Of a stretch of 30,160 bases of DNA, positions 11,201 through 24,022 are shown in pieces. The stretch's first letter is position 1, and each line of letters starts with the position of its first letter. Made by a program: the position numbers and the translations under genes. The stretch covers positions 1 through 30,160 of the forward strand of contig JAHBMJ010000483.1 of NCBI GenBank assembly GCA_018398765.1, read 5' to 3'. The notes beneath the pieces were generated by a model. The model searched no databases, had not been told where the DNA came from, and was given only the letters and a program-made list of their open reading frames with translations. The DNA is from Chromera velia (Eukaryota > Sar > Chromeraceae).

Positions 11201-14200
11201 CACAGTGTTTGGAGAGGCCTACGCCTGGGGAAGAGGCAAGGAGGGACAGCTTGGTAACGGAAACACTAGAGACAGGTGAGGAAGTGACCTAGGCATACGA
11301 ATCTGTATGCAGCAATGGCTCACATTTCTTACGAATACCGTCAGAAACGTTGCAGACAATCTACTGGACAATGGCGCGGAAGAAAGAAGGAAAGTGGAAC
11401 GAGAGAAGATACGGGATTGCACAGGGAGCAGCGAGGCAGATAAAGAGAGAAGATACGGGATTGCACAGGGAGCAGCGAGGCAGATAAAGAGAGAAGATAC
11501 GGGATTGCACAGGGAGCAGCGAGGCAGATAAAGAGAGAAGATACGGGATTGCACAGGGAGTAGCGAGGCAGATAAAGAGAGAAGATACGGGATTGTACAG
11601 GGAGCAGCGAGGCAGATAAAGAGAGAAGATACGGGATTGCACAGGGAGCAGCGAGGCAGATAAAGAGAGAAGATACGGGATTGCACAGGGAGCAGCGAGG
11701 CAGATAAAGAGAGAAGATACGGGATTGCACAGGAAGCAGCGAGGCAGATAAAGAGCATTCAAGAAGCCGTCGAATAAGTTTTTTGCTGACTTCCGTGCTG
11801 ATGGAATGAGAAAGAAAGCAGTAGAACGAGTTCTATTGATGGAGAGTGCTATTTTGTTCTTCCTCCTTCTCACATGCATGAGATGAATGAAAGACGCTGG
11901 ATGATGTGTGTCTCTTCTCTCTTCTCTTGTGTCTGCAGGTCAGAGCCCACTCCCATCGGCAGCGGTCTCGTAGGAGTGTTCGACGTCGCGTGTGGAGAAG
12001 ACTTCTCTGCCTGTCTGGTATCTCCAGAGGTGCAGACAGAGAACACCTGCCCGGCGAAGGGGATGGACGGAGGCGCGGGGGCTCTGGGCATCAAAAAGAC
12101 CCTCAGCGGTCAGTCTCCTGAGCCAAGGCAGGACAACGACATTTTCACGTATTGTCGTTGAGCTCATAGGATCAGCTGTAGAGTGGGCAAGCCGGCAGGA
12201 TTTAAAGACAGTCGTTTTTCTCCCATAAAAGGTCCTCTGTCAGAGTACCGATGATCCGATGCCCCCCCCCTTTTGTGTGCAGGGAAACTTTACACGTGGG
12301 GATCTGCAGAGCTCGGGAAGTTGGGACACGGACACGAATTCACCTCGGGGTGTCTGCTTGCTCCTCGGGAAGTGGCGGCCCTCTCGAGACTTGGGGTTAC
12401 TCAGATCTCTCTTGGTCCGTTTACCCGCCTGTCCGGTTATCTTTCTTTTGCTTTTGTATCCTCTCTTCTTTTGTTCGTAGAAAGAGTTTATGAGTATGGG
12501 GCAACTGAAGTGCATTTGATCGTTCCTTTCTGAGCAGTATCCACAGCACATAATGACGAGAACAGTGATGCGCATCCTGCATCAATGGACCGGGGCATTT
12601 AAGCGAAATCGCCCCCATGCTGACTTCCTACATGTGCGTGCTGCATTCCGATGCAAACAGGGCTGAGTCACATGACTGCCATTACCTCCAGCCATGAGCT
12701 CTACGCGTGGGGCGGAGGCTGGTATGGTCGTCTGGGTCTTGGGAGCATGCACAACGTCTTCGCACCAACAAAGGTGAGTCAATTCAGCGGGAAGCATTTC
12801 AGGACCTCCTTCACACTGTGTTTTCTCTTCTGACGAACACACGAAAGTGAGTGTCTCATTTATTTTTCCGAGTGGAAGGGGTGTGAGAAAAAAATGCAGA
12901 TTTCCAGGATGCCACACTAGACAAATCGACGGTTTGTAACCCGCTTTTCTTGTTTTGCATCCCTCCAGGTCCCCGTCGGTCCCGAGGGGGCTCTGGTGAG
13001 GCAGGTTGCTTGTTGTGCCTTCCACACAGGCGCCATCGTCTCTGAAGACGGGAGGGAGAGCGTGGGGCCTGTGTACCTCTGGGGCAAGAAGGACTGCGTG
13101 TGCTCTGTCGATCATCTGCTGGTGCCAACAAGGCTGGAGGGAGTGGAAGTGTCTGGACTGAGGTTTAGGGAGATTGCCTGTGGAGATGAACATACGTTGA
13201 TGGTGAAGGCAGGAAACCCGGTAGGTCGGTTGGTCGGTCGCTGATACCCTTGCTCACTAGTTGTCGTGTCAAGCGCCTCCTCGAAGTCTGTGAACGTCTT
13301 CGTGTGCAAAAGATGCGTGAAAGTATTCTTCATATTGTGTACGTTCTAATTTCGAGAGGAAGACATCGGTTTTTCATCTTGACTGAATTTCTGTCGATGT
13401 CAATCGACAAACAGATGTGCGTCCTGGAATTGAGAGTCGCTTTGACACATCGTGACGCCCTCCCTCACTTTGTCTGCATGGCATGCTTGGTGCTTTTGTT
13501 TGTGGGAGTCATCGAGAGGATCTATCGATCCTTCTCAAATTAATTCCTTTTGACAATTCTTCCCCTACATTGATTGATGCCTCCGCTTCTTCCCTTCCCT
13601 TCCCCTGCTGCCTGTGCCTGCATGCAGCCCCAGGTTTGGGCCTTCGGAAGCAACCAGAAGGACCAGTTGGCCCTCGGGAAGAAGGACTCGGACAGAATGA
13701 TGGCGACACCGTGGGTGGATAGGCCTCTTCAGGTCCAGAGCTTCAATATCACGCAGGTAGGTTTGTGACGCTATCGAAGAAGTGGGCTGACGCAAAAAAT
13801 TGTTGTTTTGGATTGAGAGTTGCAAGGATCAAATGTCGCGACCGCTAAGGCCTTCTTTACAACGTCGATGAGGGCAACGTGGCACTTGTGTGTGCTCTTG
13901 TGCACAGGCGTATGCCTATCAGCGTGTCTCGCGGTATCTCTCTGACGTTCTGTCGTTCGGGTGTTTCTCCGTTTTCTGTCTATGCGTCTGTTGGTCTCTC
14001 AGCGGGTCGGTTTCCTTACCAGCGATGGAAAGAAACCCTGGGTCTCCAGTCATCTGCGTGCGTGCTTGTCTCCTCCTACAGGTTGTCTCGAAAATTGCCA
14101 CAGGTCCCCATCACGCCCTCGCACTCATGAGAGCGTCAGTATGGAAGGGAGACATTCTGTGGCTCATTTTCCTTAATTTCTCCTTTGTAGGCGAACATTC

Positions 14201-17200
14201 CACTAAGAAAGCAGAAGAGAACAAGAGAAAGGACTGGATCGATTTACCTTTTGACTGCATTTTGGCTTCCTGGCTTTTCAGGTCTTCTTGGGGACGGGGG
14301 AAAGAAAACGGAAAAAAAGAGTTCACAGCATCCTTCGCAGTCCCATGTACTTCTCTCCATACGCAATGTCGACAGCCATCCCGACTCTTTCTGAGCAGCT
14401 AGTCCTGTTTCTCAAGCAATGAATAAATTCTCGAGGATTTCTATTCGGACAGTCATATCCAACGGTTGATGGACAAATACAGAAAGGTGTCTCTCTGATT
14501 GCATATGTATCTGTCTGTCTGTCTGTCTCTGCAGTCCGGTGGGAGGCGAGGTTCTCTCTTGGGGCCTCGCTGCCAACGGTCGTTTGGGTTTGGGGGAGAA
14601 GAGACGGAAGACAATTGACAGCCCAGAGACAATTCAGGCAGAGTGGAACTCGGAGAGGAAAGGTACGTCAGCCTGCATGCATGAGACGGATGAAGGTGCT
14701 GCAGAGTCAACCAAGAGACCTGAGATAGAATTGATTGTAGGAAAGGTGCAAGGTGAAGCATCGTATATATTGGTGTTCTGACTCTTCAAGCTGCCATGTC
14801 GCCCTCAAGACGCACGCCCCGTCCAATGGTTTCAAAAAAAGCAGAGGGTGCAGGTTGTGCAAACCAAAATCAAAGAAAGTCCTGCATGGGTCTTGCCTGT
14901 GTCTGCTGTCCTCTGCTGTTCCTCTGCAGAAGCGAAGGGGGCCGAGACGGGAGAGGAGAAGGTCGAGAAGAGAGGAGGAACACACGGCCTCCTGCGACTG
15001 AAAAATTTAGAGGCGACTTTGACAGCCGGGGGGGTGCTCCCGTCTTTTGGCGTCATTCAGAGTCTTCTGCAGGTTCGTTTGAGGGGCTCATACTCAGAAG
15101 TTGTGTGTGTGGGGGGNNNNNNNNNNNNNNNNNNNNNNNNNNNNNNNNNNNNNNNNNNNNGGGGGGGCTATCCCTTTGTGCCCTTAGCACATACGCAAAG
15201 AATAAAGATTCAGAGACCCTTCGGAGTACCTGGTCCAGGTTCATGTTGAGTTGTGCCGGGAAAACAGTCGCTTTTGTTTCTCCAGATTTCCTCTACGTGC
15301 ATGGTTCTCTCTGCTGATGGTCTCACTTGTGTAGTATACATGTGCCTATTCCAAGGTCATGGAGAGGCCTGACGAGGGACAGGATCTAAATGGATTTCCT
15401 GTTTCGACAAACACCTGCTGTCGCTCGGAGCCCTCATCCTGAGACACTTGCTCTCTCTGTCTCTGTCTCTGTCTCTTTGTCGGTGCAGATGGAAGGACCA
15501 GAGCACACACAAGAGAGCTTACGGTCCCTCCAGCAGGATATTGCAAAGAGCTTCAAAGGTTTGTCCGTACTTCGCTGCCTTCGAAAGAGTCCTCTTTGAC
15601 CTATTGCAAATATTGTTTCGTTCCCGTTTTTGCCCTCCTTTTCCTGACCTTACTCTCGTCTTTTTCTCCACAGTTCTTCTTCCCCGCTTCTTGGTCATCC
15701 AAAGCATTTGCAACGGTAGCTGCAGGGGAGGCTGTCAACTTTCCTTTGTCTCCTTTTCCTGCCTTGTTTCCGTCCAGCCTCGATTCGTTGTATCCCATGC
15801 CCCTCTCTGTCCCTCTCGCTGTCTCTGCCTGCAGGATTTCTGAAGTCCATCGACCAATACCAACAGACCAGTGAGGTCGAGGCAGAGCTGCGAACCAACT
15901 TTTTTCCGGGGCTCCCAATTTTTAATCCGGACGTGTTACCGACAAGTGGAACGTCAGTGAGCGACTGTCTCTCCCAACTCAAGAGAGATCTTCCCTCGTT
16001 CAGGACTGAAGAATCCAACGAGGCCCCCAGTTTCTTTGATTTACTAGTTTGGGTGGATCCACTAGCACAAAACTCGGATTCAGTGCCTCTCTCTTGTCCT
16101 TCACGCCTAGTCAGTGCTCAGAAGTGTTCTTCTTTTGCCTCTTTCTTACCTGTCGAAACAGAGAAGAAGATCATCGACATGGACTCGAAGACAATGTTTC
16201 ACTCTCTCTTTGCATCTAAACCCTGAACGGGTGCACATTTGCAGAATGAGGTCTCCCGCAGGAATTCGGAAGAATCTGACGCGCTTCAGGGTCAGTTGAG
16301 AGAGTGAGTGAGTGAGAGCACGGCATGGGCCGTCCGATAGGCCTGTTCATATACAGGAAAGAGGGTGCAATTCTTCTCTAAAGCCCAGTAAATCGATCTG
16401 AGAGTCGGAAACATCCAAAGAAGGAAGCGTGTAGGTTTCTTTGTGAAACCCGTTAGTCGGTGACATTTGGAGGCGCTCGCTCTGATCTCCTTCCTTCTTG
16501 ATCACAGTTGAAGAGTTACTTCTTCTCTGTGATGCGGACCTGCCTGCCTCTTCCCCCCTCACTATTCTAACCCATACTTGCTCTGCATGCAGCGCTGCTT
16601 TCTTGTCCCACTCTTTTGCCATCGTAATCTACTGAACCTTTCGTTCCTTCCTCGCCATCCCATCCTTTTACTTACGTTCCCCCTTTCCCCCTCTCTCTGC
16701 CTCCCTGTTCCTTCGTCTTAAGCTCCGTTTTTCTGGTCCCTTACCTTCTCTCTATTTTTCTCCTTTCCTAATACATGCGGAATTTTATGCGCAGGATGGG
16801 TGGTCCGCGGTTTCCGTGACAGATTCGATGGTTTCCTTGTTTGAGGCAGAAAAGCGCTTTTCCTTTCTCTCTCCAAAACTGCAAAGTTCAGAAGCTCCAT
16901 CTTTCTTGTTTGGAGTCTTCCCCACTTGACTTGCTTCTCATCGAGCGGAGTGATTTGAGTTCAGACTCATAAGTCTTTGGTACGCATAGACTCACTCACT
17001 CACTCACTCACTGTGCTTCTCGCGCGAGTGCTGCAGAAACTCCTGGAGATGCTCCACATCCAGCCTTCCTACCTGGCCAACTTGTCGAAGATCCTTCTTG
17101 AAAATGTGGACAGACAGAGGAGGGAGGCAGAGGAGGAACAGATGTTCCTAGATACAGTGGATGCCGTCAGTCTTTTCTTTTGCTTAATCAAATTGTGTTT

Positions 17201-20200
17201 CTGTCTCTCTAGCCATGTCTCTGTGAGTCTGTCCCTCTCTTTTGAGTCTTCTCTGTTTTGCGTTTCCCTTTCCTCTTGCTTCCACCATGAAGCCAGGATG
17301 AGATCTGTGAGAAGTTCCATCAGAAAAAGAAAGCCTCTTTTCACCTGATGTCACAGTCCCTCCAACCTGAAGCCAAAAGCCGAATTAATTCCCAAGTCGC
17401 CTCTTGTGTTGGACGACCTGGCTGCAGCCGTTCAAGTCTTTCCGTTGTGTGTTGTGCTTGTTTTGTGTCTCAATTTACCGCATAACCTCGATCTCTCTTC
17501 CATGCTTTCAGGTCTACGCCGACATTGCAAATGCCCGCATTCGGCACCTTTTCCTGGCCCTCTGCCGTCTCATGTGCACACAGGAAGTCGAGATGACTAC
17601 TGACGAGGCGGACATCTTTAGACCAGGTCTGGTTCGGACATCTGCACATTTTGCGCTTTCAGCTTTCTCTTCGGCCAGCATCTTCTGATCTTTTTGGATT
17701 TTTTTTCACTCATCCACCACCTTCCTATCCGATTTCTTCTGTTGAACCTCTTTCTACCCAGGAAGAAAACCCCATTTTGTTCGTTTTGCTCCTCTCACCC
17801 TGCAGATCGCAGCGTGTTTGCCCAAGTTTTCAGAGTCTTCGTTCAGAAAGACATCTTCTGTGGGGCCGCTGCCTGGGATCGGATGTGGTCAGTTGGGGTG
17901 TGTGCGTTTGTGTGTTTTTTCCTTCTTCGTCTCTTTATTTGTCAGGAGAATCAAGGGATCGGATGTGGTCAGTTGGGAAGGAGATGAACTGACCGCTGAA
18001 GACAGAACCTCTGATACATTCAGCACAGATTTCCGTCTTGCATATGTGCATACACATGTACATCGCTTCGGATATATTCATCCTGCTGTTCTTCGATCCT
18101 CCCCCCTGCCTACAGGCGTATGTCAACGGAGATCGACAACGAATTCCGGGACCTCTACGTAAACGTGGAGGACGGAGGGGGTGGGTTGAAGCATTTGTTT
18201 TCAGGAAAGGTTTTGTTTTGGGGTGCGGGGGCTGGAGGAAGGGTTGGATTGGTTGATAGGTTTCTTTGAGGATGATTCCGTGTGATCAACGGAGATGAGT
18301 CTGTTCACTAGGGGCCGGCTGACTTGAAGGCATGAAGGCTCCTCGGATGCCTCTGAATTTTTTCTTCTGTTTTTTCTGCTCAGGCAAACGCATGAAGAAA
18401 GAGATTCCTTAGCCCAACCCGAAGAATTTCACCTAAATGGGATGCACAATTAATGCCGGTTCTTGCATTGAACTGAATGCGCGGACCATCTGCATAGATA
18501 AAAAAATCATTCAGTAAGTGTCTTGGTACTCTTTGTGGATGCAGAGCTTTCGCCTTCTTGTTTTGCCCCTTCTGTGCATGTGCAGGTTCCCTCACCCCCA
18601 CGTACTACTGGGAGGCTGACCAGGTGGTGAACCTCGGTCTGATCATCCAGAAGTCCTTCATTCCCGCCACTGCAGACGTCAGTCAGTCAGCTGGGAATCT
18701 GTATTCTTGGCTCTCTCTCACTGACATTTTTCATTTCGGTGGACGTAGGAGGGTGCATTTCAGCTGTAGTGAACCAAACGGGTTGCCGGCTTGCTTGAAG
18801 GGTCTTTGTGTGTTGTTGCAAAAAGGAGAGAGCCCTCGTAGTGTGGGACTGTTCTAGTGACTGTCATTTTGATCTGTGCTTTGTGGAATTCTCTCACATT
18901 CAAGTGACCGTACCAAAGAGACAACCGGTCTGTCTGGATTCTCTCTTGATTTTGTTCCCCGTTGAATCGAGAATACAGCACATACAGTAATCTATGCGCT
19001 GAATGGTTTCGTGCAGGTCTGCTCGTGTGCAGCTGAGCCCTGCAAGTTCGTGGTCGACACAGCAAAGAAGCAGCTGCAGAGACGGGGAATGAAACTGGGA
19101 GACGGCGATGTCAGTGCATCGGTTGATTCTGGCTGGCCTGTGTCAATTGTTAATTCTGCCTGCAGTCTGTACGGCGTTTTCTTCCTTCTTTACTTGCTGC
19201 ATTTCTACCTGCATGGCGTTTCGCTCAATTGACTTCTGATGGGGGGAAGAAATCAGATCGGTCTCTCTCATGGTTTTCTGCAATTAAGTGGTCATGAGTC
19301 GAAGAAGAGAAAGAGGGGAGAGAGAAGGACACATCTCCGAGTTATCATACGACAACTCTGTTTGTCCCTTTTCGATGTTTGTTTTTGCTGTGCAGAGAGC
19401 AAACGACACCTCCTTTTTCCGACCTCTCATGAAATTGGTCGTCACGGTCCGTCCTCTCTTTCTTTCGTTTTCCCATTCTGCTTGATCTTTGATTCGCTTG
19501 TTTCTCTCTTGCTTGTCCTTATTTCCCTTTCCACTAGCGAAGCCTGAAAGCATTCGGTAGTTCCCTTTCTCTGTAGCCTCTCTGAGGGTGATGTCAAATT
19601 CTAAGCGCAATCCACATGCATGTGGGACGATCGATGAGCAGCCATGCGCATGTAATTCTTCGTCGTCGCCTGTCCTGTCCTCTCGGTCTCCTCTCCTGCC
19701 TGAGTGCCTGCCTGCCTGCCTGCAGGGTCTTCTGCTTCCCCTCGTGGAGGGTGTGGCTGACACCAGAAGGGAGGCAGCAATGAGGGCAGGCAACGGTGAG
19801 TCTTCAACCAAAAGGACATCCATCACTGCATGTGTTTGTTGGTTGCGGAGGCCGTTGGGTCCTCGAACAGTGCACACAAAGACAGTGAATGGACGTTGAC
19901 AGGGAGTCCGGAATCGTCTTTTTTTGGCTACGCTCACCCCGTCGCTTTGTTTTCAGTTCCCTATGTCTGTCTTTCTCGATGTAGAGGAAGACTATGTGAC
20001 ATTATTCACTATGTAACATGATTCATTTGGCGTCTGCATGCATGCATTTACTGCCAAGAGAGTGCACTGGATGCTGCCTCTGAATGCGAGTCGCTGCGTG
20101 ACCATTCTGTCTGCAGATGCCGACCTGGTTGTTGTGCACAACCTGAGGGGTATCTCTGGCATCCTCAGGTCCATCGCCGGGTTCCCAGAGGACCAGCTTG

Positions 20201-23200
20201 GCATTGGACTAGAGCCAGAGGACGGCAAGAACCCAAAACAAAGGGTGTCCGCCTCACATCTGCGCACACGGTTGAAGCAAGTCGAGGAAGTCAGTCGGTG
20301 AGGAATCTCTCCAAAACCAATCACGCATTTTACCTTCTGCGCAAAAACCTCCGCCGCGTGTCTGCTTGCAGTGTTTATGAATGCTTATGTGTCCAGAAGC
20401 GCTGACAATCTAGCTCTCTCCTGGACTTTTTGATCGATTTTTCTTACCGAAGACCTCCTCTACTCTTAAATAATTTCTTTTGTCCTCTTCCCTTCCGTTC
20501 CGTCCCCTTACCTTCCCTGACATGATCAGGACGTGAAAGACCAACTGATCCACGTCCTCCTGAAGAGCGCAGAGTCCCCAATCGACCTCGACGTGCAGGT
20601 CTGTCTGTCTGTCTGTCTGTCTGTTGGTCGGCTGCACGGTGCTTTTGTGGTTTCGATTCTGTTTATTTTTTCTGTGTCTCGTTGTTTGTTTTTCGATCTG
20701 TCCGATCGAACTCTTAATTGCCAGGATAGAAAAGGTTCGTGCGCTTCCAAACCCTCAGGAGGCTTGCTCGATGCCAGCGTCTCTCTTTCCACTGCAATGC
20801 TCTGGTCTCGTTGAATGTATGAATATTGATCGCGCGTGCAACTGTTCCCTTGTTGCTGATCGCAAGCCTGTTTCAGAAGAAGCGGCAAAATACAAGAAAC
20901 AGGACTTGCAAGGTCCACCAAGTAGCAACCATTCGGTCCATCGTTTTTCCTTCCTGCAGATGACGATCGATTTGTACGAGTTCCACTTCACCGACCAACT
21001 GACAGAGCTCTTGATAAGGGAAGAGACGCTCGCACGTCAGTCGCGTTATCTCTTTTCCACTGCTTTTTTGCCCCAGTTGGTTTTCACCCTCGTGGCTAGG
21101 CCCCCTCAGTTCTCAGACACTCATGCACCAATCAGTCGTCGTGCGGCCGAATTGAACAGGAAAGGGCCTGCAGGGAGGAATTAGTAAAAACGCGGTCGAA
21201 CTGGCTGAGTTTGTGATCAACTCTTTTTTCTTGATTGAAATGGGTGCGCTGTCCCAACAGGATGAGGATAAATGTATGTTTGGGTCACACATGAAGTGCT
21301 TGAGTTGGTGAGGGAGTCTTGCGTTTGATTGATGTGCATGGAAGCATAACATTTATTTTCTTTGCCCGACCGACCCCACAGGTCTGACGAACTTTTTGGC
21401 GAAGAACGAAGGGAAATACCAACTCTCTGCAGAGGACCCCGTGATGGAAGAGGTCAGCCTGGGCTGTGTGGTCACTCGATTGCCTGTTCGACAGTCTCTT
21501 GATTGTGGCCTATGTTGCCGTCTCCCTTGTCGCTTTGTTGCGCTTTGTCCGCCTCTTCCTTCTTTTTGAGTTTTTTTACCAATGACTCTTTCATGAATTC
21601 CTTTTCCTTTCCTGACACGTTTCGTCCGTTTTGATAACTGCTGTGTGTGCAGGTGGAATCAATCTGCGGAGGCGCTCAAGTCCCCTTCCCCCCGTCTCAG
21701 CTGAAAAACAAAACGTCAGCCTCAGTCAGACTTTTGGACCCGTCATGGAACCTACCAAAATTTGGCTCTCTCATCCCATGCGTGAACTCTCAATGCTACC
21801 TCTCTATCTACGTGCCTATTCATACTTGTTTCTGGATGTAGGTCTATCTCCCCGTCAATCTAACCCTCTCTGTGCTCGTCCGAAGAGTGGAAAGACTGAG
21901 GGAACGGAGGCTACACTAATGAGCCAGCCATGAATCGGCATGTCCACACCCACCTGCCCATACAGGTATTTGGATTTGCCTGCATTGAAAGACTTCATTG
22001 AAAAATTCTTCATTTGCTCTCTCTCTCTCTCTCTCTCTCTCGACCCCGGAATCTGCAGATGGGTGCGGAACGTCCAGAAGTTTTTCATCGACCACCGGTT
22101 TCTTCTCAGGTGCGCTTCTTCTCTTTGTTGCCCTTTGTTGTTTCCTACCTACGTTCGTGTCTTTCTGCGTGTGTCCAGTTCATCTGAATCGATTCAACTC
22201 GTTTGTGCGCGAGTGGTCTTGGATTCATGTTCTTCCTTCCTGACTTTGAACCGAGGTACAAAGTCTTTTTGTTGTGCCTGCTTGCTTCTGCTTTTTTGCA
22301 GGAAGGAGAATTTGGTGTTCTGCCGGTACTCCCTCGCACCTGTCCCTCAGAGACTCGCACCCAGACAGAGAGCCTTTGGACAGGTCTGCAAAAAGCGGAA
22401 TGAAACGAGAAGAAAGAACAATGTTTTTGTTTTCTCGTTTTGCATACATGGGATTTGTCTCTCAATCGTTCAGGCAACAACAGACGGGCGTGGAATTCGG
22501 GAAAGTTTCTAGGACTCCCTTGGTCTTTTTTGGTCGTACGTTTCAGAGCACAGACGTGGCGTTGTGTCCTTCCTGTGTATGCGCAACGACATTCCTGTAT
22601 ATCCTTCGTTGTTTGAAGTGTGTCATTCCTTTCATTTTTTCGTCTTACCAAAGATGAGATGAGGTCGACACGGAGCTCCTGCCGTTTCTTCGCCCTCTTT
22701 GATGGGTTCTCTCTCTGTCCATACTGTCTCTGCCTGCCTCCTGATTTCTCCCTGCCTGTTTGTCTGCAGGACGGAGAGCTGCTCTCTCTGATCAAGCCAT
22801 TCGAGTACGTCGACTCATTCGAGCAGAAGTTTCTCCTTCAGGAGGTGATGAGAAGAATGGAGACTAAATTGAAGTCTCGGACCTTTGCAGAATTGGCAGA
22901 GGAACTGGACAGGCTCCGGGAGGGGGAGCTGAAGAAGCAGCCTCCGGACTTCGAGGGCGCAGGAAGGGTGCAGAATGCTATCCGGACATTAGAGGACATG
23001 CGCAAGGTGGGCAGGAAGACAGGTATCTCCATAAAAACTCTCGTTTCTTACACGCTTTCGTCTCGTTAAAACACTTTGTGGCTCGGGTCGGGGTGCCCTT
23101 CAAAACCGTTTTTTATTGCCTCTCTATTGATGTCAAATCACACAGATTTGACTCAAAGCATTTTTCCCACACTTGTCGTGTTCTCATTTGTTCTCCTACT

Positions 23201-23980
23201 TCCACACAATTCCTGCCTGCATGCAGCACGACACCAACCCCGAGCAGCTGGCCCTCTGGATTATTCGGAACATCATGGCCAGGAAGGAGTACCTCGCCTA
23301 CCTGACACAACTGAAGGTCTGTCCGCATGCGGTGGACGTGCAATGCAGGCAGGGAGACTGTGTATGTGAATATGTGACGATGTGAGTATGAATATTCGGT
23401 ACAGAGAGGCAGAAGGAAAGTGTATCGCCTCCCTCTTGCATCTGAAGACAGGCTCTGTCTCTTGCCGTCCTGGCAACCTGGAGTCTGGGCACGTCTTTTG
23501 CTTACGCTTCTGCCTTTCATTTTATTTATGCGTATTGGACATCGCAAAATTTGGGTCCATGAGACTGCATGCGTCAACGGTTTTCACCCAGACAAGACAC
23601 ATGCGATCGGAGTCATGAATGACCTTTTGGGCAACCACGTTTCCCCCCGGCCTCCCTCCCTCCTCCCTGTGCCTGCGAGGGGTGCGGGAATGCAGTCATT
23701 CTCGAATAGGATCGAGGAGGCCAGGGCCCGTTACGAGTCCATCCGACAGGTGCAGACAGAGGAGAGGGACGCGGTGAACTTGATCAAGGAGTCCGTGGAG
23801 GCGCCCTCGGAGTCTTTTGCGTACTTTAAATTGAGAAAACTGAAGGTCTGTCGGTGGGAATTCAGGTATTTTGAGAAAGGCCTCGCGAAAAGGGAGAGGC
23901 AGGGAGAGAGGGCCGACTGAAAGGGCCATCTAGGGAAAAACGCAGAGGAGACGAGTGTTCTGCCGACCTCTGTGTCATCT

Positions 23981-24022
<42 letters not shown>

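Larger units (their letters stand above)
8269..14662 (+). other. RCC1 region: exons 1-12, fourteen repeats
   Basis: Exons: 8269-8898, 9125-9595, 10094-10129, 10545-10931, 11118-11275, 11939-12108, 12283-12414, 12661-12773, 12969-13220, 13628-13756, 14082-14134, 14535-14662. Fourteen copies of the paired RCC1 signature are visible. The first half is like VACGxxHSxAL: VACGLNHTLAV, VACGTHHSVAV, VTCGSDHTLAL, ASAGAKHSIVC, VAAGESHSAVI, VACGTFHNLAL, VACSTYHSVAL, IACGGAHSAAV, VACGGEHTLVA, VACGEDFSACL, ISLGGLSHMTAI, VACCAFHTGAI, IACGDEHTLMV, IATGPHHALAL. Each is linked to a LxxWGxGxxGxLG-type segment such as RLFSWGVGAFGALG. RCC1 propellers have seven blades, so fourteen repeats suggest two propellers. 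Repeats 12 and 13 are the most divergent (WGKKDCVC and FGSNQKDQLALG). Exon 3 is a 36-base microexon. Several introns fall just before the VACG strand, as if blades and exons were partly matched. Confidence 0.9.
17037..22383 (+). other. GAP-related helical region: exons 17-31
   Basis: Exons: 17037-17165, 17512-17626, 17806-17887, 18116-18180, 18586-18677, 19017-19109, 19396-19446, 19726-19795, 20117-20289, 20530-20598, 20960-21035, 21382-21452, 21653-21714, 21966-22109, 22302-22383. The segment LLEMLHIQPSYLANLSKILL leads into RIRHLFLALCRLM and FAQVFRVFVQK, which resembles the opening helices of IQGAP GAP-related domains. Later, SQLKNKT-YLDLPALKDFIEKFF and WVRNVQKFF resemble the closing helices, in the same order as in IQGAP. 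The middle (18116-21452) is highly diverged. I cannot find a clear FLR-type motif or an arginine finger, so GAP catalysis is doubtful, as is usual for IQGAPs. The donor is GTCAGT or GTCAGC at many of these exons. Identity of the whole region as a RasGAP fold is an inference from order and spacing. Confidence 0.55.

Noticed and set aside
11219-11758. Minus-strand frame of 179 codons with internal repeats (Leu/Ser/Cys-rich)
   Set aside because: It is the antisense of the 44-bp intronic minisatellite, and sister frames of similar length exist in the other two phases.
15933-16226. Continuation of exon 15 to the TGA at 16224-16226 as a C-terminus of a shorter RCC1 protein
   Set aside because: A GTGAGC donor at 15957 gives phase-correct joining to downstream exons, and domain-like exons continue for 9 kb. 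Intron retention giving a short isoform is still possible.
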